Shown in pieces: positions 9,127 through 19,253 of a stretch of DNA of 64,000 bases. The stretch spans positions 11,636 to 75,635 of the forward strand of contig JAQTXH010000004.1 of assembly GCA_028688905.1 (NCBI GenBank), read 5' to 3'. Every line of letters begins with the position of its first letter. Positions within the stretch are counted from its first letter, which is position 1. The notes under the pieces are model-generated. The model was given only the letters and a program-made list of their open reading frames with translations. It was not told the origin of the DNA and made no database searches. Made by a program: the position numbers and the translations under genes. The stretch comes from Acidiphilium sp. GTDB taxonomy: Bacteria > Pseudomonadota > Alphaproteobacteria > Acetobacterales > Acetobacteraceae.

Positions 9127-10248
9127 ATGCCCCGATCGCTGTCTCGCCTGCTGATTTGCACCAGTGTCGCCGTATGCGCGATCGGCCTTGGTGTCGCCGC
9201 ACCCTCGGGCGCGCCGTTTTTGGCGGGTATCCACAAGCATACGCTGCTGACGTCCTCGATCCCGGCGAATGGCGATGAAAATCCCTATGCGCTGATCGTG
9301 GCCCCCGCCTCGTCCGGGACGATCAAGCGGGGCGATGTGCTGTTGGACAATTTCAATAATCAGAAAAATCTGCAAGGCACCGGGACCACAATCATGCAGT
9401 ATGATCCCGCCACCAGGACGACGCGGCTTTTCGCCAACGTGCCGGCCAACCTCGCCGCCTGTCCCGGCGGCGTCGGCTTGACCACCGCGATGACCATGCT
9501 GAAATCGGGGTTCGTCATCGTCGGCAGCATGCCGAGCACCGACGGCACCACTAAAACTTTGGGCCAGGGTTGCCTGATCGTGCTGGATTCCAGCGGCAAG
9601 GTCGTCAAGACCATCACCGGGCCGCAAATCGACGGCCCGTGGGGCAATATGGCGGTGATCGATCATGGTGACGCGGCCACGCTGTTCATCAGCAACATCG
9701 GCTTCGGCATCGAAGCGCCTGGCCAACCGGCGCAGCACGCGGCGACGATCTTGCGGCTCGGTCTGACGATTCCAGCGGGTCAGCCGCCTGCGGTACAATC
9801 GTCGACGGTGATCGGCAGCGGGTTCGGTGCCGCCGCGGATGCCAACGCCTTTGCGGTCGGCCCGACCGGGCTGGCCCTGGCGAAGGATGGCACGCTCTAT
9901 GTTTCCGACGGGGTGGGCAACCGGATCGTCGCGATCAAGGACGCGGTAACGCGAACGACCAGTGCAGGAACCGGCACGGTGGTCACGTCGGGCGGCATGC
10001 TCAAACGGCCGCTGGCGATGGTGATGACGCCGACCGGCGATCTGCTGGTGACCAACGCCCTGAATGGTCAGGTGGTCGAGATCGATCCGCAATCGGGGAC
10101 CCAGCGCGGCGCGCAATGGATCGACGCCGATGAGGCGCAGTCGCCGCCGGGTAACGGCGATTTGTTTGGCATCGTGATGACGCCGGGCGGTGCGGGGTTC
10201 TATTATGTGCAGGACGACACCAACACGCTGATGCAGGCACAGCGATGA
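9127..10248 (+). CDS. secreted NHL/SMP-30-like beta-propeller protein
   Basis: Signal peptide; repeated GPTGLALAKDGTLYVSDGVGNRIVAI / RPLAMVMTPTGDLLVTNALNGQVVEID blades. Confidence 0.75.
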   Translation: MPRSLSRLLICTSVAVCAIGLGVAAPSGAPFLAGIHKHTLLTSSIPANGDENPYALIVAPASSGTIKRGDVLLDNFNNQKNLQGTGTTIMQYDPATRTTRLFANVPANLAACPGGVGLTTAMTMLKSGFVIVGSMPSTDGTTKTLGQGCLIVLDSSGKVVKTITGPQIDGPWGNMAVIDHGDAATLFISNIGFGIEAPGQPAQHAATILRLGLTIPAGQPPAVQSSTVIGSGFGAAADANAFAVGPTGLALAKDGTLYVSDGVGNRIVAIKDAVTRTTSAGTGTVVTSGGMLKRPLAMVMTPTGDLLVTNALNGQVVEIDPQSGTQRGAQWIDADEAQSPPGNGDLFGIVMTPGGAGFYYVQDDTNTLMQAQR

Positions 10249-11546
10249 GCCGGAAATCGCATGGATCGCGCCGCACTTTCATTGCCGCGGCCGGGGGCAT
10301 CGCGGGTGCGCTTGGTGCGGGCGCTGGTGCTGGTGGCGGTATCGCTTTCGCCGGCGCTAAATCGCACGCCGCCCTGGACATGCACACCGCCCAGGACACC
10401 GTCGCCGAACCGTTTTTCGGGTCGCACCAGAACGGGATCGCCGCCCCGTCGCCGATGCAGAGCCACACCTATTTCGCGGCGCTCGACATCACGGCGACCG
10501 ATCGCAAGGCGTTGATCGCGATGTTGCAGACCTGGACCGCCGCCTCCGCGCGCCTGACCGCCGGCCGCCTGGCCATGGCACCTGCTACCCCGGACCAGCC
10601 GTTCGACAGCCTCGATGCGCTGGATCTCGGCCCGTCGCGCCTGACCCTGACCTTCGGCTTCGGCCCCGATCTGTTCACCCTCGCCGGCAAGGACCGGTTT
10701 GGTTTGGCAGCGCGACGCCCGGCCGCCCTGGTCGATCTGCCGGCGTTTCCCGGCGAACAGTTGGAAGCGCGCCATACCGGCGGGGCGGTTTCGGTGCAGG
10801 CCTGCGCCGACGATCCACAGGTGGCGTTCCATGCGGTGCGCGAACTGGTCCGGCTGGCGGGTGGTAATGCCACGGTGCGCTGGACCCAGGCGGGATTTTC
10901 CACCGCCAATCGGACCCAGGGCACCGCGAGAAATCTGATGGGGTTCAAGGATGGCACGATGAACCCGCCCGTTGGTGATGCCGCGGTGATGAACCAGCAT
11001 ATCTGGGTTGGCAGCGAAGGGCCGCGTTGGATGCAGGGCGGCAGCTATGCGGTGTTCCGGCGCATCCGCATCGCGCTGGAGCATTGGGATCAGATGAAGC
11101 TGGGGTTCCAGGAGCGCACCATCGGGCGGCATAAATTGAGCGGCGCGCCACTCGGCGGCACCCATGAGTTCGACGCGCTCGACCTCAAGGCGCAGGATAA
11201 GGACGGCAATCCGATCATTCCGGCCACCGCCCACGCCAGGCTCGGCGCGCCATCCGAAAACGCCGGCGCGCAGATGCTGCGGCGGGCTTACAATTATACC
11301 GATGGGGCCTCGTTCGTCGCCGAGCGCTGGCCGCCGTGGAAGCAGGCGATGGAATACGACGCGGGGCTGATGTTCATCGCCTATCAGCACGACCCGCGCC
11401 GCGGATTCATCCCGATGTTCGAAAAAATGTCACGGATCGACGCGCTCAACCAGTTTACCACCCATGTCGGCAGCGCGGTGTTCGCCTGCCCCGGTGGGGT
11501 AAGGCACGGCCAGTATATCGGCCAGGGGTTGTTCGAAGCGGTCTGA
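10245..11546 (+). CDS. Dyp-type peroxidase / EfeB-like deferrochelatase, Tat-exported
   Basis: Tat motif SRRTFIAAAGG; GFKDGTMNP (GXXDG family motif) and DyP C-terminal pattern. Confidence 0.93.
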   Translation: MSRKSHGSRRTFIAAAGGIAGALGAGAGAGGGIAFAGAKSHAALDMHTAQDTVAEPFFGSHQNGIAAPSPMQSHTYFAALDITATDRKALIAMLQTWTAASARLTAGRLAMAPATPDQPFDSLDALDLGPSRLTLTFGFGPDLFTLAGKDRFGLAARRPAALVDLPAFPGEQLEARHTGGAVSVQACADDPQVAFHAVRELVRLAGGNATVRWTQAGFSTANRTQGTARNLMGFKDGTMNPPVGDAAVMNQHIWVGSEGPRWMQGGSYAVFRRIRIALEHWDQMKLGFQERTIGRHKLSGAPLGGTHEFDALDLKAQDKDGNPIIPATAHARLGAPSENAGAQMLRRAYNYTDGASFVAERWPPWKQAMEYDAGLMFIAYQHDPRRGFIPMFEKMSRIDALNQFTTHVGSAVFACPGGVRHGQYIGQGLFEAV

Positions 11547-11584
11547 CCGGCCGCATCACCGCATAGCACTCAGGAGTGATTTCA

Positions 11585-13006
11585 ATGGGAAATCCTATCT
11601 TTGGATGGGCACGGGTCAACGCGCGCCGGCTGATCCTGACCGGGGCCGCACTAGGAACGGCGCTCGTCGGCGTATGCCCCGCCGAGGCGCAGTCGGATGA
11701 TGGTATCTGGTCGCGCGGCAATCTGCTCGGCACCATGGGCGGGTTGCGCACCACCCTTGGCAACGACGGCATCACCCTGAACGCACAGGACAGCGAAACG
11801 CTGCTCGGCAATGTTGCGGGCGGGATTAAACAGGGGGCGACGATGCAGGGGCTGACCACCGTGACCTTGCAAATCGACACCGGCAAGGCGTTCAACATTC
11901 CGAACGGCACTTTCAACGTCAGTGCGCTGCAAATCCACGGGCGCAGCCTCAGCCCGTATTATCTCGATGATTTGCAGACCGCGAGCGGTACCGAGGCCGA
12001 GGATTCCACCCGGTTGTGGGAATTATGGTACGATCAGGGGTTCGATTTCGGGCGTGCCGATTTCAAGATCGGCCAGCAGAGTATCGATCAGGAGTTCATG
12101 GTCAGCAAATATTCGGCCCTGTTCGTCAACACCATGGCGGGGTGGCCGCTGGTGCCGTCGGATGATTTATACGCGGGCGGTCCGGCCTATCCGCTGTCGG
12201 CGCTGGGCGGGCGGCTGCAATACAAGCCGGTCGATAACGAAACCTTCCTGATCGGCGCATTCGACGATAATCCGCCGGGGGGACCGTTCAACGATGATCC
12301 GCAATCGCGCGATGCGGGCGGCACTCGGTTCAACACCAATACCGGCGCGCTGGTGATCGGCGAGTTCCAGTACGCGATCAACCAGCCGCATGTGGGCGAC
12401 ATGAGCTATGGTGGCGAAAAATCCGGGCTGCCCGGCACCTATAAAATCGGATTCTGGTATGATACCGCGAGTTTTCCGGATCAGGCGTACGCCACCAACG
12501 GCGTGTCCCTCGCGAGTCCCGCCAGTTCGGGAAAAGCCGCGATGCGGCGGCATAATTTCAGCCTCTACGCTGTGGCCGATCAGACCGTATGGCAATCCCC
12601 GCGCCACAGCGCCCGCACGCTCAACCTGTTCGCCCGCATCATGGGCGCGCCGGGTGATCGCAACCTGATCGCCTATTCCTTCAACGGCGGCGTCACCCTC
12701 ACGGCACCGTTGCCGGGGCGCGACAACGATACGGCGGGCATCGATATAGGTATCGGCAAGGTCGGTTCGGGTGTTACGGCGCATGACCGTGCCATTGGGT
12801 ATTATACGGGCGCGCCCTATCCGGTTCAGGGGATCGAAACCCTGATCGAGGCGACCTATCAGTTTCAGATCGCACCGTGGTGGCAAGTTCAGCCGGATAT
12901 TCAGTATGTGATTAACCCGGGCGGCGGGAGTCCTGATCCGGTCGATGCCGCGCATACCCTTCGTAACGAGTTGGTGGTCGGGGTCAGAACCAATGTAATT
13001 TTTTAA
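11585..13006 (+). CDS. carbohydrate-selective porin, OprB family
   Basis: [44 protein letters not shown] is OprB-like; C-terminal aromatic residue. Confidence 0.9.
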   Translation: MGNPIFGWARVNARRLILTGAALGTALVGVCPAEAQSDDGIWSRGNLLGTMGGLRTTLGNDGITLNAQDSETLLGNVAGGIKQGATMQGLTTVTLQIDTGKAFNIPNGTFNVSALQIHGRSLSPYYLDDLQTASGTEAEDSTRLWELWYDQGFDFGRADFKIGQQSIDQEFMVSKYSALFVNTMAGWPLVPSDDLYAGGPAYPLSALGGRLQYKPVDNETFLIGAFDDNPPGGPFNDDPQSRDAGGTRFNTNTGALVIGEFQYAINQPHVGDMSYGGEKSGLPGTYKIGFWYDTASFPDQAYATNGVSLASPASSGKAAMRRHNFSLYAVADQTVWQSPRHSARTLNLFARIMGAPGDRNLIAYSFNGGVTLTAPLPGRDNDTAGIDIGIGKVGSGVTAHDRAIGYYTGAPYPVQGIETLIEATYQFQIAPWWQVQPDIQYVINPGGGSPDPVDAAHTLRNELVVGVRTNVIF

Positions 13007-13032
13007 CGTTCTTCGGCGGTGTTTTACCGTCC

Positions 13033-13064
13033 TTGACCTTCCAACCATGGGAATCACCATAGTC
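13033..13064 (+). promoter_or_regulatory. CueR/MerR-type copper promoter upstream of copA
   Basis: TTGACC-N19-CATAGT; ACCTTCC-7 nt-GGAATCA dyad with intact left half and degenerate right half. Confidence 0.65.
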
Positions 13065-13088
13065 GTCTGGAACGGAAAGGGCTATCCG

Positions 13089-15350
13089 ATGGACACCATG
13101 GACATCATTGCAGGGCCACCGACGCGCGGCGCGACCGCCGCCGCCACGGCACCCAGTCTCGATCTTGCGATCGAGGGCATGACCTGCGCCTCCTGCGCCG
13201 GCCGGGTCGAGCGGGCGTTGCGAAAAATCCCCGGCGTGGAAAGTGCCGCGGTCAATCTGGCCAGCGAGACCGCCAGGGTGACGGGTGCCGCGATCGATTC
13301 CGCTGCCCTGGTCGCGGCGGTGGAACGGGCAGGTTACGGTGCTCGCGAAATCAATTCCACCAGCGATGCGGATGAAGCCGCCCGGCGCGACGCCGGTGCC
13401 CGGCGGGATTGGGTTCATCTCGGGGCGGCCGCCGTGCTGACCACACCGCTGGTGGCGGCGATGTTCCTTGCCCTGGTCGGGTGGCACATGGCGCTGCCGG
13501 GGTGGCTCGCTCTGGTGCTGGCGACGCCGGTGCAGTTTTGGATTGGCGCGCGGTTTTATAACGCAGGGTACAAGGCGGTGCGCGCCGGCAGTGCGAATAT
13601 GGATGTGCTGGTCGCCCTCGGCACCTCCGCCGCTTATGGGATGAGCCTCTATTTGCTGGTGCGATCCTGGTTGATGGGTGGCGCGCCGGCATTGTATTTC
13701 GATTCGTCGGCGGTGGTGATCACCCTGATCCTGTTCGGTAAAATCCTGGAATCCCGCGCCAAGCGCCAGACCGGGGCGGCGTTGCAGGCGCTGACCGCTT
13801 TGCGCCCCGAGCGTGCCACGCTGCGCGGACCAGACGGCACCGAACGCGAGGTCGCGGTTTCCCGCATCGCGGTGGGGGATCTGGTGGTGGTCAAGCCGGG
13901 CGAGCGTATTGCGGTCGACGGCCGGGTGCGGGCGGGCGAAAGCCTGATCGATCTGTCGATGCTGACCGGCGAGAGCGTGCCGGTTGCCCGGGTGCCGGGC
14001 GATTCCGTGACCGGCGGTGCGATCAATGGCGACGGGTTGTTGCTGGTGGAAACCACGGCGATCGGGGCCGAAACCACGCTGGCGCGGATCATCCGGCTGG
14101 TCGAGAGCGCGCAGGCGGCGAAAGCGCCGATCCAGAAGCTGGTCGATCGGGTTGCCGCCGTGTTCGTCCCGGCGGTTCTCGGGGTTGCGTTGGTCACGCT
14201 GGTCGGCTGGTTGCTGACCGCTGGGACCGTCGAGCATGCGATACTCTGCGCGGTGGCGGTGCTGGTGATCGCCTGCCCCTGCGCGCTGGGTCTGGCGACG
14301 CCGACCGCGGTGATGGTGGGAACCGGGGTCGCGGCCCGCCACGGCATTTTGATCAAGGATGCGGAAACCCTGGAACAGGCGCGGCGGGTCGATACCGTCG
14401 CGTTCGACAAGACCGGCACCCTGACCGAAGGGCATCCCACGGTGGTGGCGTTGCAACCGGCGACGGGGATTGAGCCGGGCGAGGTGCTGCGGCTGGCGGC
14501 TGCCTTGCAGCGGGGCAGCGGGCATCCGCTGGCACAGGCGGTTCTGGCGCGCGCTGGGGCGGACGGCGTGGACGTGCCACCGGCGACCGACGTGAAGGCA
14601 CTGCCGGGGCGCGGTATCGAGGCGATGATCGGCGGGCGGCGGTTCGCCCTGGGCAGTGCGCGTTTGCGTGGCGAAATCGGGGTCGAGGCCAGCGCGCTCG
14701 ATGCGCAAACGCAAGAATTGGAAGATCAGGGCCGCACCGTTTCATGGTTGATCGATCGCGGTGCCGCCGGCCAGGCTGAACCCCCGCGCGTGTTGGGGGT
14801 GATCGGGTTCGGCGATGCGCTGAAACCGAGCGCGCGCGGGGCCATCGCGGCGCTGCACGCGCGCGGGGTGCGGGTGGCGCTGCTGACCGGCGATAACCGG
14901 GGGAGTGCCAAGGTCGCGGCGGATGCGCTGGGGATCGACGAGGTGTCGGCCGAGATTTTACCCGAACAGAAAGCGGTTGCGGTGCAATGCTTGCGCGACG
15001 CGGGACGGATCGTCGCGATGGTGGGGGATGGCGTGAACGACGCCCCAGCCCTGGCCGCCGCCGACCTAGGGATCGCGATGGCGACCGGATCGGATGTGGC
15101 GATGCACACCGCCGGCATCACCCTGATGCGCGGCGACCCCGCCCTGGTGGCGGCGGCGCTCGATATTTCGCGCAAGACCTTCGGCAAAATCCGCCAAGGT
15201 CTGTTCTGGGCGTTCGTGTTCAATACGATCGGCATCCCACTGGCGGCGTTCGGCTTTCTGAGTCCAATGATCGCCGGGGCCGCGATGGCGTTTTCCAGCG
15301 TGACCGTGGTGACCAATGCCCTGCTGCTGCGGCGGTGGAAACCGGCATAA
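13089..15350 (+). CDS. copA: copper-translocating P-type ATPase
   Basis: [15 protein letters not shown] metal-binding domain, [29 protein letters not shown]. Confidence 0.94.
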   Translation: MDTMDIIAGPPTRGATAAATAPSLDLAIEGMTCASCAGRVERALRKIPGVESAAVNLASETARVTGAAIDSAALVAAVERAGYGAREINSTSDADEAARRDAGARRDWVHLGAAAVLTTPLVAAMFLALVGWHMALPGWLALVLATPVQFWIGARFYNAGYKAVRAGSANMDVLVALGTSAAYGMSLYLLVRSWLMGGAPALYFDSSAVVITLILFGKILESRAKRQTGAALQALTALRPERATLRGPDGTEREVAVSRIAVGDLVVVKPGERIAVDGRVRAGESLIDLSMLTGESVPVARVPGDSVTGGAINGDGLLLVETTAIGAETTLARIIRLVESAQAAKAPIQKLVDRVAAVFVPAVLGVALVTLVGWLLTAGTVEHAILCAVAVLVIACPCALGLATPTAVMVGTGVAARHGILIKDAETLEQARRVDTVAFDKTGTLTEGHPTVVALQPATGIEPGEVLRLAAALQRGSGHPLAQAVLARAGADGVDVPPATDVKALPGRGIEAMIGGRRFALGSARLRGEIGVEASALDAQTQELEDQGRTVSWLIDRGAAGQAEPPRVLGVIGFGDALKPSARGAIAALHARGVRVALLTGDNRGSAKVAADALGIDEVSAEILPEQKAVAVQCLRDAGRIVAMVGDGVNDAPALAAADLGIAMATGSDVAMHTAGITLMRGDPALVAAALDISRKTFGKIRQGLFWAFVFNTIGIPLAAFGFLSPMIAGAAMAFSSVTVVTNALLLRRWKPA

Positions 15351-15354
15351 AATC

Positions 15355-15561
15355 GCGGCGCGGCGACACCGCAGTCGTTCCAGCCATCTGCCCCGCTGGG
15401 GAGATCGGCAAAACCAGGATCGGCCAGAGCTGGATCGGGGGTTTTGAGTTGGGCGCGCAGCCGGCCCAGCAGCGATAGGCGCGGGTGAAATGGGCCGGGT
15501 CTGGCCCGAAGCCGAAGCGGATCGTGGCGAAGTGTTGCGAACTGCGACACTGTGGTTTCAA
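15355..15561 (-). pseudogene. frameshifted N-terminal relic resembling a DUF1800 protein
   Basis: Minus strand: FATIRFGFGPDPAHFTRA in one frame, continued in another by LLGRLRAQLKTPDPALADPGFADLPSGAD. Confidence 0.5.
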
Positions 15562-15640
15562 CCCGCCAGTCCATCCCGAAATCGTGTCATGCGCCTTGTC
15601 TTCCGATCAAGCGTCATTTCATGGTAGTTTTCTGACCCTC

Positions 15641-16009
15641 ATGATCATTGTCTTCGGCATCCTGGTCGTCGCCGCCGCGCTCGGCGGCTATCTTGCCAGC
15701 GGTTATCTGCGCGACATTCCCCCCAGCAATGTGAATCGGATGATCGGTGTGGTCCACGGTGCCATCGGGACACTCGGATTTATGGGGCTGGTGGTCGCTC
15801 TAGCCCGGCCTGAGCCGTTGGCCACCATTGGCTTGCGCGGGTTTGGTCGCGGGGCCGAGGTGCTGCTTGGGCTGGCACTTGGGTTCGGCTTGCTGGTGGT
15901 TCTGGCGTCGTGGCAGGGCAAGCGGCCCTCCGGGCTGGTGATCGGGGTGCATGCGAGTGTGGCGATCACCGCGATCGTGCTGGTGTCGGCGATCGTGGTG
16001 CTGGGCTAG
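15641..16009 (+). CDS. small integral membrane protein of unknown function
   Basis: Hydrophobic ORF from ATG 15641; about 122 aa, 3-4 predicted TM segments. Confidence 0.65.
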   Translation: MIIVFGILVVAAALGGYLASGYLRDIPPSNVNRMIGVVHGAIGTLGFMGLVVALARPEPLATIGLRGFGRGAEVLLGLALGFGLLVVLASWQGKRPSGLVIGVHASVAITAIVLVSAIVVLG

Positions 16010-16095
16010 AGCATGCTCTAACTTTCTTTTTGCGAGCAATTTCATCGCCTTCGGTTGCCGCAAGGTCGTCAACCTCAAGCAATATTGCTCTAAAG
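16008..16095. repeat. dispersed intergenic palindromic element, copy 2
   Basis: Begins with perfect 14-bp palindrome TAGAGCATGCTCTA; body matches copy 1 at 7862-7974. Confidence 0.85.
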
Positions 16096-16147
16096 CAATT
16101 TTGCTTTGCCGGATCGGGTTGCCGGCTTAAGGTGACACAATCACAGG

Positions 16148-18259
16148 TTGAGGTTTCCGGTGGATGTGGCGCTGATCACTGTTGAGCGACCGGGTTCGGT
16201 CGCCGCCCGCGCGGTGGTCGCCGGCCATGCGTGGCTGGGGGCCGAGCGCGGCCGGCTGTTCTTGTTTCTGCCGGTGGCGATGGGTGGCGGCGTTCTGGTC
16301 TATTTCGACCTGACGCGCGAGCCATCCCCCTGGATTTCGGCTTGTTTGGTTGGGGTTGCGGCCATTGTGCTGGCGCTGGTATGGCGCTGGGCGGTGCCGC
16401 GCGGGGTTGCGGCGCTGGCGCTGGCGGCGGCGCTGGGGTTTGGCCGGGCGCAGACGCAGACCCTGACGATGCCGCCGCTTCTGACTGTGCCGCATCATGG
16501 TGTCACCATCACCGGGCGGGTGATCGGGGTCGATCTGCTGCCAACCGGGCGGCGGATCAGCATTGCTTCGCCCCGGCTGAACGGCGGCCCGATTGAAGCA
16601 CGAGCGGTGCGGGTCAAATTGCGGCGTGGCGATGATGTCGCGGTCGAAGCCGGCGATACCGTGCATCTGCGTGCCCTGCTCTATGGCGCGTCGCGGCCCG
16701 CCTATCCGGGCGGTTGGAATTTCGGGCGCGACCAGTATTTCGCCGGGCTGGGCGCGGTAGGGTTCGCGATCTCGCCGCTCGATGTCACGGCGCGGGCCAA
16801 GCCCGGCTGGCTCAGCGCGTTGCGTCAGGTCCGCGAGGCGATTGCGGCGCGGATTCTGGCCGATCTGCCGCTCGATACCGGGTCGATCGCGGCGACGTTG
16901 CTGACGGGGTTCGAGGATGCGATTCCGCCTGCCGAGCGGCAGGATTTCATCACCGCCGGGCTGGCCCATATTCTGGCGGTGGCCGGGCTGCACATCGGCA
17001 TCGTGATGGCGACGCTCTATGCGCTGACCCGCTTCATTGCCGGGTTTTCAGAATATCTGCTGCTGCGGGTGCCGGCCAAAATCGTCGCCTCGATCGTCTC
17101 GTTCGCGGGCGGCGTGGTCTATGCGGCCCTGACCGGGTTTCATGTGCCGATCGTGCGCAGCCTCGCGATGGCGGCGCTGGTGCTGGCGGGGATCATCGCC
17201 GGGCGGCGCGCGCTGTCGTTACGCGGCCTCGCCCTCGCGGCACTGGCCCTGATGCTGATCGAACCCCAGGCGGTGCCCGGCCCGAGTTTCCAGATGAGTT
17301 TTTCCGCCGTGCTCGCGCTGATCGCGGGGTATGAGGCAGTCGGACGGCGGTTTTCGATCGGCGGTGAATCCCATGGGGCGAAGCTGGTGCGCCATATCGC
17401 GGCGCTCGCCTTCACCTCGTTTCTGGCCGGCGGCGCGTCGATGCCGTTTGCCGCGTATCATTTCCAGCAGATCGAACCGTATTACGTGCTGGCGAACTTG
17501 ATCGCGGTGCCGTTGACCGCTCTGGTGGTGCTGCCGCTCGGCATGGCCTCGCTGGTGTTGATGCCGTTTCATTTGGAGCCGATCACCCTGATCCCGATGG
17601 GCTGGGGCATCGCGGTCATTCTGCGGGTCGCGCGCTTTGTCGGCAATCTGCCGCATGCGCTGATCGAGATCAGCCCCAGCCCCGGCTATGCCGTGGCGCT
17701 GGTCGCAATCGGGCTGGCGCTGCTCGGCTTGCTGCGCTCGCGCGCGCGTTACGCCGGGATGATACCGATCGCGGCGGGGCTGGTCGCCATGACCCTGGGC
17801 CGCGCCCCGGATGTGCTGGTCTCCCCCACCGCCAACCTGGTCGGCGCTCGTGATGGCGGCATGGTGCGGATCGTCGAAGCCGGGCGGGTGGATAAATTCA
17901 CCCTCAGCCAGTGGCGTCCGGTCTGGGCGGGCGACCCTGTGCGGACCGGGCCGGCCGATGAGGTTTGCGATAACGGGCGCTGCGGGTTCGATCGCGGGCG
18001 GGTGCTGTATCTGGCCGATCGCGCTGCGGCGGACGGCGGGTGCGGGGCCGCGCGGGTGGTGGTGTCGTCGCGACCGTTGCGCGGGGCGTGCCGCAAGCCG
18101 GGGCGGATCGTGATCGACCGGTTCAGCGTGTGGCGGAATGGCGCGATCGGGGTGTGGTTCGACCGCGCGGGTGTGACGGTCAGGACGGACCGGATGGTGC
18201 AGGGTCACCGGCCCTGGGTGCCGGCGTGGCCAGCACGATGGCATCGGGTTCGGCGCTGA
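16148..18259 (+). CDS. comEC: ComEC/Rec2-family competence membrane protein
   Basis: HILAVAGLHIGIVMATLYALTRF and multi-TM topology; start codon uncertain. Confidence 0.88.
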   Translation: MRFPVDVALITVERPGSVAARAVVAGHAWLGAERGRLFLFLPVAMGGGVLVYFDLTREPSPWISACLVGVAAIVLALVWRWAVPRGVAALALAAALGFGRAQTQTLTMPPLLTVPHHGVTITGRVIGVDLLPTGRRISIASPRLNGGPIEARAVRVKLRRGDDVAVEAGDTVHLRALLYGASRPAYPGGWNFGRDQYFAGLGAVGFAISPLDVTARAKPGWLSALRQVREAIAARILADLPLDTGSIAATLLTGFEDAIPPAERQDFITAGLAHILAVAGLHIGIVMATLYALTRFIAGFSEYLLLRVPAKIVASIVSFAGGVVYAALTGFHVPIVRSLAMAALVLAGIIAGRRALSLRGLALAALALMLIEPQAVPGPSFQMSFSAVLALIAGYEAVGRRFSIGGESHGAKLVRHIAALAFTSFLAGGASMPFAAYHFQQIEPYYVLANLIAVPLTALVVLPLGMASLVLMPFHLEPITLIPMGWGIAVILRVARFVGNLPHALIEISPSPGYAVALVAIGLALLGLLRSRARYAGMIPIAAGLVAMTLGRAPDVLVSPTANLVGARDGGMVRIVEAGRVDKFTLSQWRPVWAGDPVRTGPADEVCDNGRCGFDRGRVLYLADRAAADGGCGAARVVVSSRPLRGACRKPGRIVIDRFSVWRNGAIGVWFDRAGVTVRTDRMVQGHRPWVPAWPARWHRVRR

Positions 18260-19208
18260 TCGCGGCACAGGTCCGTCCGACCAGACGATGCACGGTTTCA
18301 TGGGCCAGAATGTAGCCCCGGCTGGCAATCCCGGCGCGTTGACGCGGCCGGCTCGCTGCAAGGCGCACCGCTTCGATCGTCGCTTTGATCGTGCTGCCCG
18401 GCCGGCCGGCAAGCAGCCCGCGCGCCAGGTAAATCGCCCCGCGCGGGACCATCCCGGCATAGCCGTGCCAGTCATGCGCGATCAGCAGCCGATTGCGCAC
18501 GAAATACCGCCAGCGGTCGCCCTGCCATGCCACCCGCGCCTCGGCGGCGACCGCATGGGTCACCGCAAGATCGCCGTGGTGCTCGATATGCCAACCCGCG
18601 GCAATCGCGCGGCGGGCGAATTCGTATTCCTCCCAGGCAAAGAACAGCGAGGCATCGTAGCCGCCCAGACTGTCGAAACAGGCGCGTGACAGCGCATGGC
18701 CGCAACCGACGAAGGTGGTGGTGGTGAAGCGCCGCGCCGCCGCGGCGCGCAACGACTTCGGATAACCCCAGCTTGTCGCGTCGAGTGAGGTACCATCGGC
18801 GGCGAGAATCCGGAACCCGATCACCCCGAGGTCGGGCAAAATCGCGAGGCGGGCGGCGGCGCGGGCGACCACGTCGGGGGTGGTGAAGATCGCATCGTTG
18901 TCGAGGGCGACAATGGCGCGACCGCGCCCGAGCGATGTCGCCAGATTGCGGCCGCCGGGCACGCCGAGATTGTCCGCGACACCATAGAGGGCAACATTCG
19001 GCAGCGGCGTCACCGCCACGATCAGGCTGGCGCGCATCGCGGAGGGCGAATTCTGATCGAGCACGATCACATGATGATCACAGCCGCGCTGGGCGGCGGC
19101 GGCGTGGATCGCCGCGATGGTTTCCCGCGGGCGGCGATGGCTGAGGATGACGACATCCGCATCGTAATCGCGCGCGGGCGGTGCCGTGCCGGCGATGAGC
19201 ACGCTCAT
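18180..19208 (-). CDS. family 2 glycosyltransferase
   Basis: VVILSHRRPRETIAAI..; LDNDAIFTTPDV (DXD-like); tail overlaps comEC 3' end. Confidence 0.85.
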   Translation of the reverse strand: MSVLIAGTAPPARDYDADVVILSHRRPRETIAAIHAAAAQRGCDHHVIVLDQNSPSAMRASLIVAVTPLPNVALYGVADNLGVPGGRNLATSLGRGRAIVALDNDAIFTTPDVVARAAARLAILPDLGVIGFRILAADGTSLDATSWGYPKSLRAAAARRFTTTTFVGCGHALSRACFDSLGGYDASLFFAWEEYEFARRAIAAGWHIEHHGDLAVTHAVAAEARVAWQGDRWRYFVRNRLLIAHDWHGYAGMVPRGAIYLARGLLAGRPGSTIKATIEAVRLAASRPRQRAGIASRGYILAHETVHRLVGRTCAAISAEPDAIVLATPAPRAGDPAPSGPS

Positions 19209-19253
19209 TTGCCGAACGCCAGGGCGGGCAGGCAGTGCCGCGCAATCGATGGT

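Noticed and set aside
12984-14714. 576-aa minus-strand ORF opposite copA
   Set aside because: Low-complexity Arg/His/Gly-rich translation antisense to a clear P-type ATPase; a GC-rich shadow ORF.
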